A stretch of 64,000 bases of DNA from Xestospongia bergquistia. Lineage: Eukaryota > Porifera > Demospongiae > Haplosclerida > Petrosiidae. Where the stretch lies: NCBI GenBank assembly GCA_963965975.1, contig OZ014412.1:12352849-12416848 (forward strand). Reading direction: 5' to 3'. The notes below the pieces were generated by a model. That model saw only the letters and a program-made list of their open reading frames with translations, was not told the origin of the DNA and did no database searches. Shown in pieces: positions 19,096 through 31,253 of the stretch. Position numbers and translations under genes: made by a program. The stretch's first letter is position 1. Every line of letters starts with the position of its first letter.

Positions 19096-22000
19096 TAGTA
19101 AGTTGGTTTTCCTTAACACTCTAAAGTCTTTAAATTAAAGACTTTAGAAGGTTTAGACTATTGATTGAAGTTGACAAAGTAAGCAGCTCTGTCTAATGCA
19201 CTCTAAGGGACTAACTAAATTAACTGTTCTAAACAGTTTAGTAAGTTGGTTTGCATTAACACTCTAAAGTCTTTAAATTAAAGACATTAGAAGGTTTAAA
19301 CTATTGAGTGAAGTTAATAAAGTAAACAGCTCAGTCTAAAGGACTCTATCGGACTAACTAAATAAACTGTTATTAATAGTTTAGTAAGTTGCTTTGCTTT
19401 AACACTCTAACGTCTTCAAATTAAAGACTTTAGAAGGTTTAGACTATTGATTGAAGTTAACAACTTAAACAGCTCAGTCTAAAGGACTCTATGGGACTAA
19501 CTAAATGAACTGTTATTAACAGTTTAGTAAGGTGGTTTACATTAACAATATAAAGTCTTTAAAATAAAGACATTAGAAGGTTTAGACTATTGAGTGAAGA
19601 TAAGAAAGTAAACAGCTCAGTCTAAAGTACTCTATGGGACTAACTAAATAGACTGTTATTAACAGTTTAGTAAGTTTGTTTGCATTAACACTCTAAAGTC
19701 TTTAAATTAAAGACTTTAGAAGGTTTAGACTATTGAGTGAAGTTAATAAAGTAAACAGCTCAGTCTAAAGGACTCTATGGGACAAACTAAATAAACGTTT
19801 ATTAACAGTTTAGTAAGTTTGTTTCCCTTAACAATTAAAGTCTTTAAATTAAAGACTTTATAAGGTTTAGACTATTGATTGAAGTTAACAAAGTAAACAG
19901 CTCAGTCTAATGGACTCTATGGGAGTAACTAAATGAACTGTTATTAACACTTTAGTAAGTTGGTTTGCATTAACACTCTAAAGTCTTTAAATTAAAGACT
20001 TTAGAAGGTTTAGACTATTCAGTTAAGTTAACTAAGTAAACAGCTCAGTCTAAAGGACTCTATGGGACTAACTAAATAAACTATTATTAACACTTTAGTA
20101 AGTAGGTTTGCATTAACACTCTAAAGTCTTTAAATTGAAGACTTCAGAAGGTTTAGACTATTGAGTGAAGTTAATAAAGACAACAGCTCAGTCTAAACAA
20201 CTCTATTGGACTAACCAAATAAACTGCTATTAACAATGTTTAGTAAGTTGGTTTGCATTAACACTCTAAAATCTTTAAATTAAAGAGTTTAGAAGGTTTA
20301 GACTATTAAGTTAAGATTATAAAGTAAACAGCTCTCTTTTAAAAAACTCTATGGGACTAACTAAAGAATCTGATATTAACAGTTTAGTAAGTTGGTTTCC
20401 AATAACATTTTACAGTCTTTAATTTTAAGACTTTAGAAGGTTTAGACTATTGACTAAATTTTATAGAGTAAACTGCTCAGTGTAAAGGACTTATGGGATG
20501 AAGTAAATAAACTGCTATGAACGGTTTAGTAAGTTGGTGTGCATTAATGCTCTAAAGTCTTTAAATGAAAGAGTTTAGAAGGTTTAGACTATTAAGTGAA
20601 GATTATAAAGTAAACAGCTCAGTTTAAAGAACTCTATGGGAATAAATAAAGAAACTGTTATTAACACTTTAGTAAGTTCGTTTCCATTAACATTTTACAG
20701 TCGTTAATTTTAAGACTTTAGGAGGTTTAGACTATTGAGTAAATTTTATAGAGGAAACTGCTCAGTCTAATGGACTCTATGGGACTAACTAAATAAACTG
20801 CTATTAAGAGTTTAGTAAGTTGGTTTCATTAACACTCTAAAGTCTTTAAATTAGAGACTTTAGAAGGTTTAGAATATTGAGTGAAGTTAATAATGTAAAC
20901 AGCTCAGTCTAAAGGACTCTATGGGACTAACTAAATGAACTGCTATTAACAGTTTAGTGAGTTGGTTTTCCTTAACACTCTAAAGTCTTTAAATTAAAGA
21001 CTTTAGAAGGTTTAGACTATTGATTGAAGTTGACAAAGTAAGCAGCTCTGTCTAATGGACTCTAAGGGACTAACTAAATTAACTGTTCTAAACAGTTTAG
21101 TAAGTTGGTTTGCATTAACACTCTAAAGTCTTTAAATTAAAGACATTAGAAGGTTTAAACTATTGAGTGAAGTTAATAAAGTAAACAGCTCAGTCTAAAG
21201 GACTCTATCGGACTAACTAAATAAACTGTTATTAATAGTTTAGTAAGTTGCTTTGCTTTAACACTCTAACGTCTTTAAATTAAAGACTTTAGAAGGTTTA
21301 GACTATTGATTGAAGTTAACAACTTAAACAGCTCAGTCTAAAGTACTCTATGGGACTAACTAAATGAACTGTTATTAACAGTTTAGTAAGGTGGTTTACA
21401 TTAACAATATAAAGTCTTTAAAATAAAGACATTAGAAGGTTTAGACTATTGAGTGAAGATAAGAAAGTAAACAGCTCAGTCTAAAGTACTCTATGGGACT
21501 AACTAAATAGACTGTTATTAACAGTTTAGTAAGTTTGTTTGCATTAACACTCTAAAGTCTTTAAATTAAAGACTTTAGAAGGTTTAGACTATTGAGTGAA
21601 GTTAATAAAGTAAACAGCTCAGTCTAAAGGACTCTATGGGACAAACTAAATAAACGTTTATTAACAGTTTAGTAAGTTGGTTTCCCTTAACAATCTAAAG
21701 TCTTTAAATTAAAGACTTTATAAGGTTTAGACTATTGATTGAAGTTAACAAAGTAAACAGCTCAGTCTAATGGACTCTATGGGAGTAACTAAATGAACTG
21801 TTATTAACACTTTAGTAAGTTGGTTTGCATTAACACTCTAAAGTCTTTAAATTAGAGACTTTAGAAGGTTTAGACTATTGAGTTAAGTTAACTAAGTAAA
21901 CAGCTCAGTCTAAAGGACTCTATGGGACTAACTAAATAAACTGTTATTAACACTTTAGTAAGTAGGTTTGCATTAACACTCTAAAGTCTTTAAATTAAAG

Positions 22001-22813
22001 ACTTCAGAAGGTTTAGACTATTGAGTGAAGTTAATAAAGACAACAGCTCAGTCTAAACAACTCTATTGGACTAACCAAGTAAACTGCTATTAACAATGTT
22101 TAGTAAGTTGGTTTGCATTAACACTCTAAAATCTTTAAATTAAAGAGTTTAGAAGGTTTAGACTATGAAGTTAAGATTATAAAGTAAACAGCTCTTTTTA
22201 AAAAACTCTATGGGACTAACTAAAGAATTTGATATTAACAGTTTAGTAAGTTGGTTTCCAATAACATTTTACAGTCTTTAATTTTAAGACTTTAGAAGGT
22301 TTAGACTATTGACTAAATTTTATAGAGTAAACTGCTCAGTGTAAAGGACTTATGGGACGAAGTAAATAAACTGCTATGAACGGTTTAGTAAGTTGGTGTG
22401 CATTAATGCTCTAAAGTCTTTAAATGAAAGAGTTTAGAAGGTTTAGACTATTAAGTGAAGATTATAAAGTAAACAGCTCAGTTTAAAGAACTCTATGGGA
22501 ATAAATAAAGAAACTGTTATTAACACTTTAGTAAGTTCGTTTCCATTAACATTTTACAGTCGTTAATTTTAAGACTTTAGGAGGTTTAGACTATTGAGTA
22601 AATTTTATAGAGGAAACTGCTCAGTCTAAAGGACTCTATGGGACTAACTAAATAAACTGCTATTAAGAGTTTAGTAAGTTGGTTTCATTAAAACTCTAAA
22701 GTCTTTAAATTAGAGACTTTAGAAGGTTTAGAATATTGAGTGAAGTTAATAATGTAAACAGCTCAGTCTAAAGGACTCTATGGGACTAACTAAATGAACT
22801 GCTATTAACAGTT
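19096..22813. repeat. Tandem duplication of a 13-monomer unit (1,859 bp)
   Basis: Two adjacent copies, about 19096-20954 and 20955-22813, are offset by exactly 1,859 bp (13 x 143). Three independent markers give the same value: GGTTTTCC at 19105 and 20964, TAAACGTTTA at 19792 and 21651, AGTAAGTTCG at 20671 and 22530. The copies are nearly identical. The last six monomers are copied again at about 22859-23670 (offset 858 bp, 6 x 143). This is the clearest higher-order unit in the window. Confidence 0.88.
20160..20835. repeat. Divergent-monomer cassette (best example)
   Basis: Five successive monomers of distinct types: one with AAAGACAACAGCTCAG and an inserted base (CAATGTTTAG); one with CTAAAATC/GAGTTTAG arms and GAAGATTATAAAG; one with GGTTTCCAATAACATTTTAC and ACTAAATTTTATAGAG; one with TTGGTGTGCATTAATGC; and one with TTCGTTTCCATTAACATTTT. 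The main palindrome is altered or shortened in each. The order is conserved between copies at about 22020-22690, 22880-23550, 24600-25265 and 26785-27410, so the cassette moves as a unit. Confidence 0.8.
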
Positions 22814-24647
22814 TAGTAAGTTGGTTTGCATTAACACTCTAAAGTCTTTAAATTAAAGACTTCAGAAGGTTTAGACTATTGAGTGAAGTTAATAAAGACA
22901 ACAGCTCAGTCTAAACGACTCTATTGGACTAACCAAATAAACTGCTATTAACAATGTTTAGTAAGTTGGTTTGCATTAACACTCTAAAATCTTTAAATTA
23001 AAGAGTTTAGAAGGTTTAGACTATTATGTGAAGATTATAAAGTAAACAGCTCTGTTTAAAAAACTCTATGGGACTAACTAAAGAAACTGTTATTAACAGT
23101 TTAGTAAGTTGGTTTCCAATAACATTTTACAGTCTTTAATTTTAAGACTTTAGAAGGTTTAGACTATTGACTAAATATTATAGAGTAAACTGCTCAGTGT
23201 AAAGGACTTATGGGACGAAGTAAATAAACTGCTATGAACGGTTTAGTAAGTTGGTGTGCATTAATGCTCTAAAGTCTTTAAATGAAAGAGTTTAGAAGGT
23301 TTAGATTATTAAGTGAAGATTATAAAGTAAACAGCTCAGTTTAAAGAACTCTATGGGAATAAATAAAGAAACTGTTATTAACACTTTAGTAAGTTCGTTT
23401 CCATTAACATTTTACAGTCGTTAATTTTAAGACTTTAGGAGGTTTAGACTATTGAGTAAATTTTATAGAGGAAACTGCTCAGTCTAAAGGACTCTATGGG
23501 ACTAACTAAATAAACTGCTATTAAGAGTTTAGTAAGTTGGTTTCATTAACACTCTAAAGTCTTTAAATTAGAGACTTTAGAAGGTTTAGAATATTGAGTG
23601 AAGTTAATAATGTAAAAAGCTCAGTACAAAGGACTCTAGGGGACTAACTAAATGAACTGCTATTAACAGTTTAGTAAGTTGGTTTGCATTAACACTCTAA
23701 AGTCTTTAAATTAGAGAATTTAGAAAGTTTAGGCTATTGCGTGAAATTAACAAAGTAAACAGCTCAGTCTAAAGGACTCTATGGGACTAACTAAATAAAC
23801 TGTTATTAACAGTTTAGTAAGTTGGTTTGCCTTAACACTCTAAAGTCTTTAAATTAAACACTTTAGAAGGTTTAGACTATTGATTGAAGTTGACAAAGTA
23901 AACACCTCAGTCTAATGGACCCTAAGGTACTAACTAAATGAACTGTTATTAACAGTTTAGTAAGTTGGTTTGCATTAACACTCTAAAGTCTTTAAATTAA
24001 AGACTTTAGAAGGTTTATACTATTGAGTGAAGTTAATAAAGTAAACAGATCAGCCTAAAGGACTCTATGGGACTAACTAAATAAACTGTTATTAACAGTT
24101 TAGTAAGTTGGTTTGCATTAACACTCTAAAGTCTGTAAATTAAAGACTTTAGAAGGTTAAGACTATTGAGTGAAGTTAATAAAGTAAACAGCTAAGTCTA
24201 AAGGACTCTATGGTACTAACTAAATAAACTTTTATTAACAGTTTAGTAAGTTGGTTTGCCTTAACACTCTAAATTCTTTAAATTAAAGACTTTTGAAGGT
24301 TTAGACTATTGATTGAAGTTAACAAAGTAAACAGCTGAGTCTAATGGATTCTATGAGAATAACTAAATAAACTTTATTAAGAGTTTAGTAAGTTGGTTTG
24401 CATTAACACTCTAAAGTCTTTAAATTAAAGAATTTAGAAGGTTTAGACTATTGAGTGAAGTTAATAAAATAAACAGCTCAGTCTAAAGGACTCTATGGGA
24501 CTAACTAAATGAACTGTTATTAGCAGTTTAGTAAGTTGGTTTGCATTAACACTCTAAAGTCTTTAAATTAAAGACTTCACAAGGTTTAGACTATTGAGTG
24601 AAGTTAATAAAGACAACAGCTCAGTCTAAACGACTCTATTGCACTAA

Positions 24648-27600
24648 CCAAATAAACTGCTTTTAACAATGTTTAGTAAGTTGGTTTGCATTAACACTCT
24701 AAAATCTTTAATTTAAAGAGTTTAGAAGGTTTAGACTATTAAGTGAAGATTATAAAGTAAACAGCTCTGTTTAAAAAACTCTATGGGACTAACTAAAGAC
24801 ACTGTTATTAACAGTTTAGTAAGTTGGTGTCCAATAACATTATACAGTCTTTAATTTTAAGACTTTAGAAGGTTTAGACTATTGACTAAATTTTATAGAG
24901 TAAACTGCTCAGTGTAAAGGACTTATGGGACGAAGTAAATAAACTGCTATGAACGGTTTAGTAAGTTGGTGTGCATTAATGCTCTAAAGTCTTTAAATGA
25001 AAGAGTTTAGAAGGTTTAGATTATTAAGTGAAGATTATAAAGTAAACAGCTCAGTTTAAAGAACTCTATTGGAATAAATAAAGAAACTGTTATTAACACT
25101 TTAGTAAGTTCGTTTCCATTAACATTTTACAGTCGTTAATTTTAAGACTTTAGGAGGTTTAGACTATTGAGTAAATCTTATAGAGGAAACTGCTCAGTCT
25201 AAAGGACTCTATGGGACTAACTAAATAAACTGCTATTAAGAGTTTAGTAAGTTGGTTTCATTAACACTCTAAAGTCTTTAAATTAGAGACTTTAGAAGGT
25301 TTAGAATATTGATTGAAGTTAATAATGTAAACAGCTCAGTCTAAAGGACTCTATGGGACTAACTAAATGAACTGCTATTAACAGTTTAGTAAGTTGGTTT
25401 GCATTAACACTCTAAAGTCTTTAAATTAGAGAATTTAGAAGGTTTAGACTATTGCGTGAAGTTAACAAAGTAAACAACTCAGTCTAAAGGACTCTATGGG
25501 ACTAACTAAATAAACTGTTATTAACAGTTTAGTAAGTTGGTCTGCATTAACACTCTAAAGTCTTTAAATTAAAGACTTTAGAAGGTTTAGACTATTGATT
25601 GAAGTTAACAAAGTAAATAGCTGAGTCTAATGGACTCTATGGGAGTAACTAAATGAACTGTTATTAACAGTTTAGTAAGTTGGTTTGCATTAACACTCTA
25701 AAGTCTTTAAATTAAAGACTTTAGAAGGTTTAGACTATTGAGTGAAGTTAATAAAGTAAACAGCTCAGTCTAAAGGACTCTATGGTACTAACTAAATAAA
25801 CTGTTATTAACAGTTTAGTAAGTTGGCTTGCCTTAACACTCTAAAGTCTTTAAATTAAAGACTTTAGAAGATTTAGACTATTGATTGAAGTTGACAAAGT
25901 AAACAGCTCAGTCTAATGGACTCTAAGAGACTAACTAAATGAACTGTTATTAACAGTTTAGTAAGTTGGTTTGCATTAACACTCTAAAGTCTTTAAATTA
26001 AAGACTTTAGAAGGTTTAGACTATTGAGTGAAGTTAACAAAGTAAACAGCTGAGTCTAATGCACTCTAAGGGACTAACTAAATGAACTGTTAGTAACAGT
26101 TTAGTAAGTTGGTCTGCATTAACACTCTAAAGTCTTTAAATTAAAGACTTTAGAAGGTTTAGACTATTGAGTGAAGTTAATAAAATAAACAGCTAAGTCT
26201 AAAGGACTCTATGGGACTAACTAAATAAACTGTTATTAACAGTTTTGTAAGTTGGTTTGCATTAACACTCTAAAGTCTTTAAATTAAAGACTTTAGAAGG
26301 TTTATACTATTGAGTGAAGTTAATAAAGTAAACAGATCAGCCAAAAGGACTCTATGGGACTAACTAAATAAACTGTTATTAACAGTTTAGTAAGTTGGTT
26401 TGCATTAACACTCTAAAGTCTTTAAATTAAAGACTTTAGAAGGTTAAGACTATTGAGTGAAGTTAATAAAGTAAACAGCTCAGTCTAAAGGACTCTATGG
26501 TACTAACTAAATAAACTTTTATTAACAGTTTAGTAAGTTGGTTTGCCTTAACACTCTAAATTCTTTAAATTAAAGACTTTTGAAGGTTTAGACTATTGAT
26601 TGAAGTTAACAAAGTAAACAGCTGAGTCTAATGGACTCTATGAGAATAACTAAATAAACTTTATTAAGAGTTTAGTAACTTGGTTTGCATTAACACTCTA
26701 AAGTCTTTAAATTAAAGACTTTAGAAGGTTTAGACTATTGAGTGAAGTTAATAAAATAAACAGCTCAGTCTAAAGGACTCTATGGGACTAACCAAATAAA
26801 CTGCTATTAACAATGTTTAGTAAGTTGGTTTGCATTAACACTCTAAAATCTTTAAATTAAAGAGTTTAGAAGGTTTAGACTATTAAGTGAAGATTATAAA
26901 GTAAACTGCTCTGTTTAAAAAACTCTATGGGACTAACTAAAGACACTGTTATTAACAGTTTAGTAAGTTGGTGTCCAATAACATTTTACAGTCTTTAATT
27001 TTAAGACTTTAGAAGGTTTAGACTATTGACTAAATTTTATAGAGTAAACTGCTCAGTGTAAAGGACTTATGGGACGAAGTAAATAAACTGCTATGAACGG
27101 TTTAGTAAGTTGGTGTGCATTAATGCTCTAAAGTCTTTAAATGAAAGAGTTTAGAAGGTTTAGATTATTAAGTGAAGATTATAAAGTAAACAGCTCAGTT
27201 TAAAGAACTCTATGGGAATAAATAAAGAAACTGTTATTAACACTTTAGTAAGTTCGTTTCCATTAACATTTTACAGTCGTTAATTTTAAGACTTTAGGAG
27301 GTTTAGACTATTGAGTAAATCTTATAGAGGAAACTGCTCAGTCTAAAGGACTCTATGGGACTAACTAAATAAACTGCTATTAAGAGTTTAGTAAGTTGGT
27401 TTCATTAACACTCTAAAGTCTTTAAATTAGAGACTTTAGAAGGTTTAGAATATTGATTGAAGTTAATAATGTAAACAGCTCAGTCTAAAGGACTCTATGG
27501 GACTAACTAAATGAACTGCTATTAACAGTTTAGTAAGTTGGTTTGCATTAACACTCTAAAGTCTTTAAATTAGAGAATTTAGAAGGTTTAGACTATTGCG

Positions 27601-28434
27601 TGAAGTTAACAAAGTAAACAACTCAGTCTAAAGGACTCTATGGGACTAACTAAATAAACTGTTATTAACAGTTTAGTAAGTTGGTCTGCATTAACACTCT
27701 AAAGTCTTTAAATTAAAGACTTTAGAAGGTTTAGACTATTGATTGAAGTTAACAAAGTAAATAGCTGAGTCTAATGGACTCTATGGGAGCAACTAAATGA
27801 ACTGTTATTAACAGTTTAGTAAGTTGGTTTGCATTAACACTCTAAAGTCTTTAAATTAAAGACTTTAGAAGGTTTAGACTATTGAGTGAAGTTAATAAAG
27901 TAAACAGCTCAGTCTAAAGGACTCTATGGTACTAACTAAATAAACTGTTATTAACAGTTTAGTAAGTTGGTTTGCCTTAACACTCTAAAGTCTTTAAATT
28001 AAAGACTTTAGAAGATTTAGACTATTGATTGAAGTTGACAAAGTAAACAGCTCAGTCTAATGGACTCTAAGAGACTAACTAAATGAACTGTTATTAACAG
28101 TTTAGTAAGTTGGTTTGCATTAACACTCTAAAGTCTTTAAATTAAAGACTTTAGAAGGTTTAGACTATTGAGTGAAGTTAACAAAGTAAACAGCTGAGTC
28201 TAATGCACTCTAAGGGACTAACTAAATGAACTGTTAGTAACAGTTTAGTAAGTTGGTCTGCATTAACACTCTAAAGTCTTTAAATTAAAGACTTTAGAAG
28301 GTTTAGACTATTGAGTGAAGTTAATAAAATAAACAGCTAAGTCTAAAGGACTCTATGGGACTAACTAAATAAACTGTTATTAACAGTTTTGTAAGTTGGT
28401 TTGCATTAACACTCTAAAGTCTTTAAATTAAAGA
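24648..28434. repeat. 15-monomer-spaced duplication, 2,144 bp
   Basis: About 1.64 kb at 24648-26290 is repeated at 26792-28434 with an offset of 2,144 bp (15 monomers minus 1). Both copies contain the divergent monomer cassette, the TTGATTGAAGTTAATAATG monomer, the TTGCGTGAAGTTAACAAAG monomer and the GAGTCTAATGCACTCTAAGG monomer, in the same order with very few differences. The leftover segment between them is not duplicated in this register. Confidence 0.85.
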
Positions 28435-28449
28435 CTTCAGAAGGTTTAG

Positions 28450-28870
28450 ACTATTGAGTGAAGTTAATAAAGACAACAGCTCAGTCTAAACGACTCTATT
28501 GGACTAATCAAATAAACTGCTATTAACAATGTTTAGTAAGTTGGTTTGCATTAACACTCTAAAGTCCTTCAATTAAAGAGTTCAGAAGGATTAGACCATT
28601 AAGTTAAGATTACAAAGTAAACAGCTCTGTTTAAAGGACTCTATTGGACTAACTAAACAAACTGTTATTAACAGTTTAGTAAGTTGGTTTCCATTAACAC
28701 TTACAGTCTTTTATTTTAAGACTTTAGAAGGTTTAGACTATTGAGTAGATTTTATAGAGTAAACTGCTCAGTCTAAAGGACTTATGGCACGAAGTAAATA
28801 AACTGCTATGAACAGTTTAGTAAGTTGGTTTGCATTAACGCTCTAAAGTCTTTAAATTAAAGAATTTAGA
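28450..28870. repeat. Divergent-monomer cassette, variant copy
   Basis: Shares with the 14.59-15.01 kb copy the changes AAAGTCCTTCAATTAAAG, GATTAGACCATTAAG (GATTAGTCCATTAAG in the other) and GGCACGAAGTAAATAAAC. The two are therefore closer to each other than to the 20-27 kb cassettes. Confidence 0.7.
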
Positions 28871-29823
28871 TGGTTTAGCCTATTGAGTGAAGTTAATAAA
28901 GTAAACAGCTCAGTCCAATGGACTCTATGGGACTAACTAAATAAACTGTTATTAACAGTTTAGTAAGTTGGTTTGCCTTAACACTCTAAAGTCTTTAAAT
29001 TAAAGACCTTAGAAGGTTTAGACTATTGAGTGAAGTTAATAAAGTAAACAGCTCAGTCTCAAGGATTCTATGGGACTAACTAAATAAACTGTTATTAACT
29101 GTTTAGTAACTTGGTTTGCATTAACACTCTAAAGTCTTTAAATTAAAGACTTTGGAATGTTTAGACTATTGATCGAAGTTAATAAAGTAAACAGCTCAGT
29201 CCAAAGGACTCTATGGTACTAACTAAATAAACTGTTATTAACAGTTTAGTAAGTTTGTTGGCACTAACACTCTAAAGTCTTTAAATTAAAGACTTTAGAA
29301 GGTTTAGACTATTGAGTGAAGATAAGAAAGTAAACAGCTCAGTCTAAAGGACTCTATGGGACTAACTAAATAAACTGCAATTAATAGTCTAGTAAGTTGG
29401 TTTGCTTTAACACTCTAAAGTCTTTAAATTGAAGACTTTGGAAGGTTTAGACTATTGAGTGAAGTTAATAAAGTAAACAGCTCAGTCTAAAGGATTCTAT
29501 GGGACTAACTAAATAAACTGTTATTAACTGTTTAGTAAATCGGTTTGGATTAACACTCTAAAGTCTTTAAATTAAAGACTTTAAAAGGTTTAGACTATAG
29601 ACTGAAGTTAATAAAGTAAACAGCTCAGTCTAAAGGACTCTATGGGACTAACTAAACAAACTGTTATAAACAGTTTACTAAGTTTGTTTGCATTAACACT
29701 CTAAAGTCTTTAAATTAAAGACTTTAGAAGGTTTAGACTATTCAGTGAAGTTAATAAAGTAAACAGCTCAGTCTAAAGGACTCTATCGGACTAACTAAAT
29801 AAACTCTTATTAACAGTTTAGTA

Positions 29824-31253
29824 AGTTGGTTTGCATAAGAAATCTAAAGCCTTTAAAGTAAAGACTTTAGAAGGTTTAGACTATTGAGTGAAGTTAATAA
29901 AGCAAACAGCTCAGTCTAAAGGACTCTATGGGACTAACTAAATAAACTGTTATTAACTGTTTAGTAAGTTGGTTTGCATTAACACTCTAAAGTCTTTAAA
30001 TTAAAGACTTTAGAAGGTTTCGACTATTGACTGAAGTTAATAAAGTAAACAGCTCAGTCTAAAGGACTCTATGGGACTAACTAAATAAAATCTTATTAAC
30101 AGTTTAGTAAGTTGGTTTGCATTAACAATCTAAAGTCTTTAAATTAAAGACTTTAGAAGGTTTAGACTATTGAGTGAAGTTAATACAGTAAACAGCTCAG
30201 TCTAAAAGACTATATGGGGTTAACTAAATAAACTCTTATTAACAGTTCAGTAAGTTTGTTTGCATTAACACTCTAAAGTCTTTAAATTAAAGACTTTAGA
30301 AGGTTTCGACTATTGAGTGAAGTTAATAAAGTAAACAGCTCATACTAAAGGACTCTATGGGACTAACTAAATAAACTCTTATTAACAGTTTAGTAAGTTG
30401 GTTGGCATTAACAATCTAAAGTCTTTAAATTAAAGACTTTAGAAGGGTTAGACTATTGAGTCAAGTTAATAAAGTAAACAGCTCAGTCTAAAGGACTCTA
30501 TCGGACTAACTAAATAAACTCTTATTAACATTTTAGTAAGTTGGTTTGCATTGGAAATCTAAAGCCTTTAAAGTAAAGACTTTAGAAGGTTTAGACTATT
30601 GAGTGAAGTTAATAAAGCAAACAGCTCAGTCTAAAGGACTCTATGGGACTAACTAAATAAACTGTTATTAACTGTTTAGTAAGTTGGTTTGCATTAACAC
30701 TCTAAAGTCTTTAAATTAAAGACTTTAGAAGGTTTCGACTATTGACTGAAGTTAATAAAGTAAACAGCTCAGTCTAAAGGACTCTATGGGACTAACTAAA
30801 TAAAATCTTATTAACAGTTTAGTAAGTTGGTTTGCATTAACAATCTAAAGTCTTTAAATTAAAGACTTTAGAAGGTTTAGACTATTGAGTGAAGTTAATA
30901 CAGTAAACAGCTCAGTCTAAAGGACTATATGGGGTTAAATAAATAAACTCTTATTAACAGTTCAGTAAGTTTGTTTGCATTAACACTTTAAAGTCTTTAA
31001 ATTAAAGACTTTAGAAGGTTTCGACTATTGAGTGAAGTTAATAAAGTAAACAGATCATACTAAAGGACTCTATGGGACTAACTAAATAAACTCTTATTAA
31101 CAGTTTAGTAAGTTGGTTGGCATTAACAATCTAAAGTCTTTAAATTAAAGACTTTAGAAGGGTTAGACTATTGAGTCAAGTTAATAAAGTAAACAGCTCA
31201 GTCTAAAGGACTCTATGGGACTAACTAAATAAACTGTTATTAACATTTTAGTA
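29824..31253. repeat. Tandem duplication of a 5-monomer unit (715 bp)
   Basis: GGTTTCGACTATTGACTG occurs at 30016 and 30731, 715 bp apart (5 x 143). The five-monomer order is the same in both copies: AAATCTAAAGCC, CGACTATTGACTG, AATACAGTAAACAGC with ATGGGGTTAA, CATACTAAAGGAC and GGGTTAGACTATTGAGTCAAG. Confidence 0.82.
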
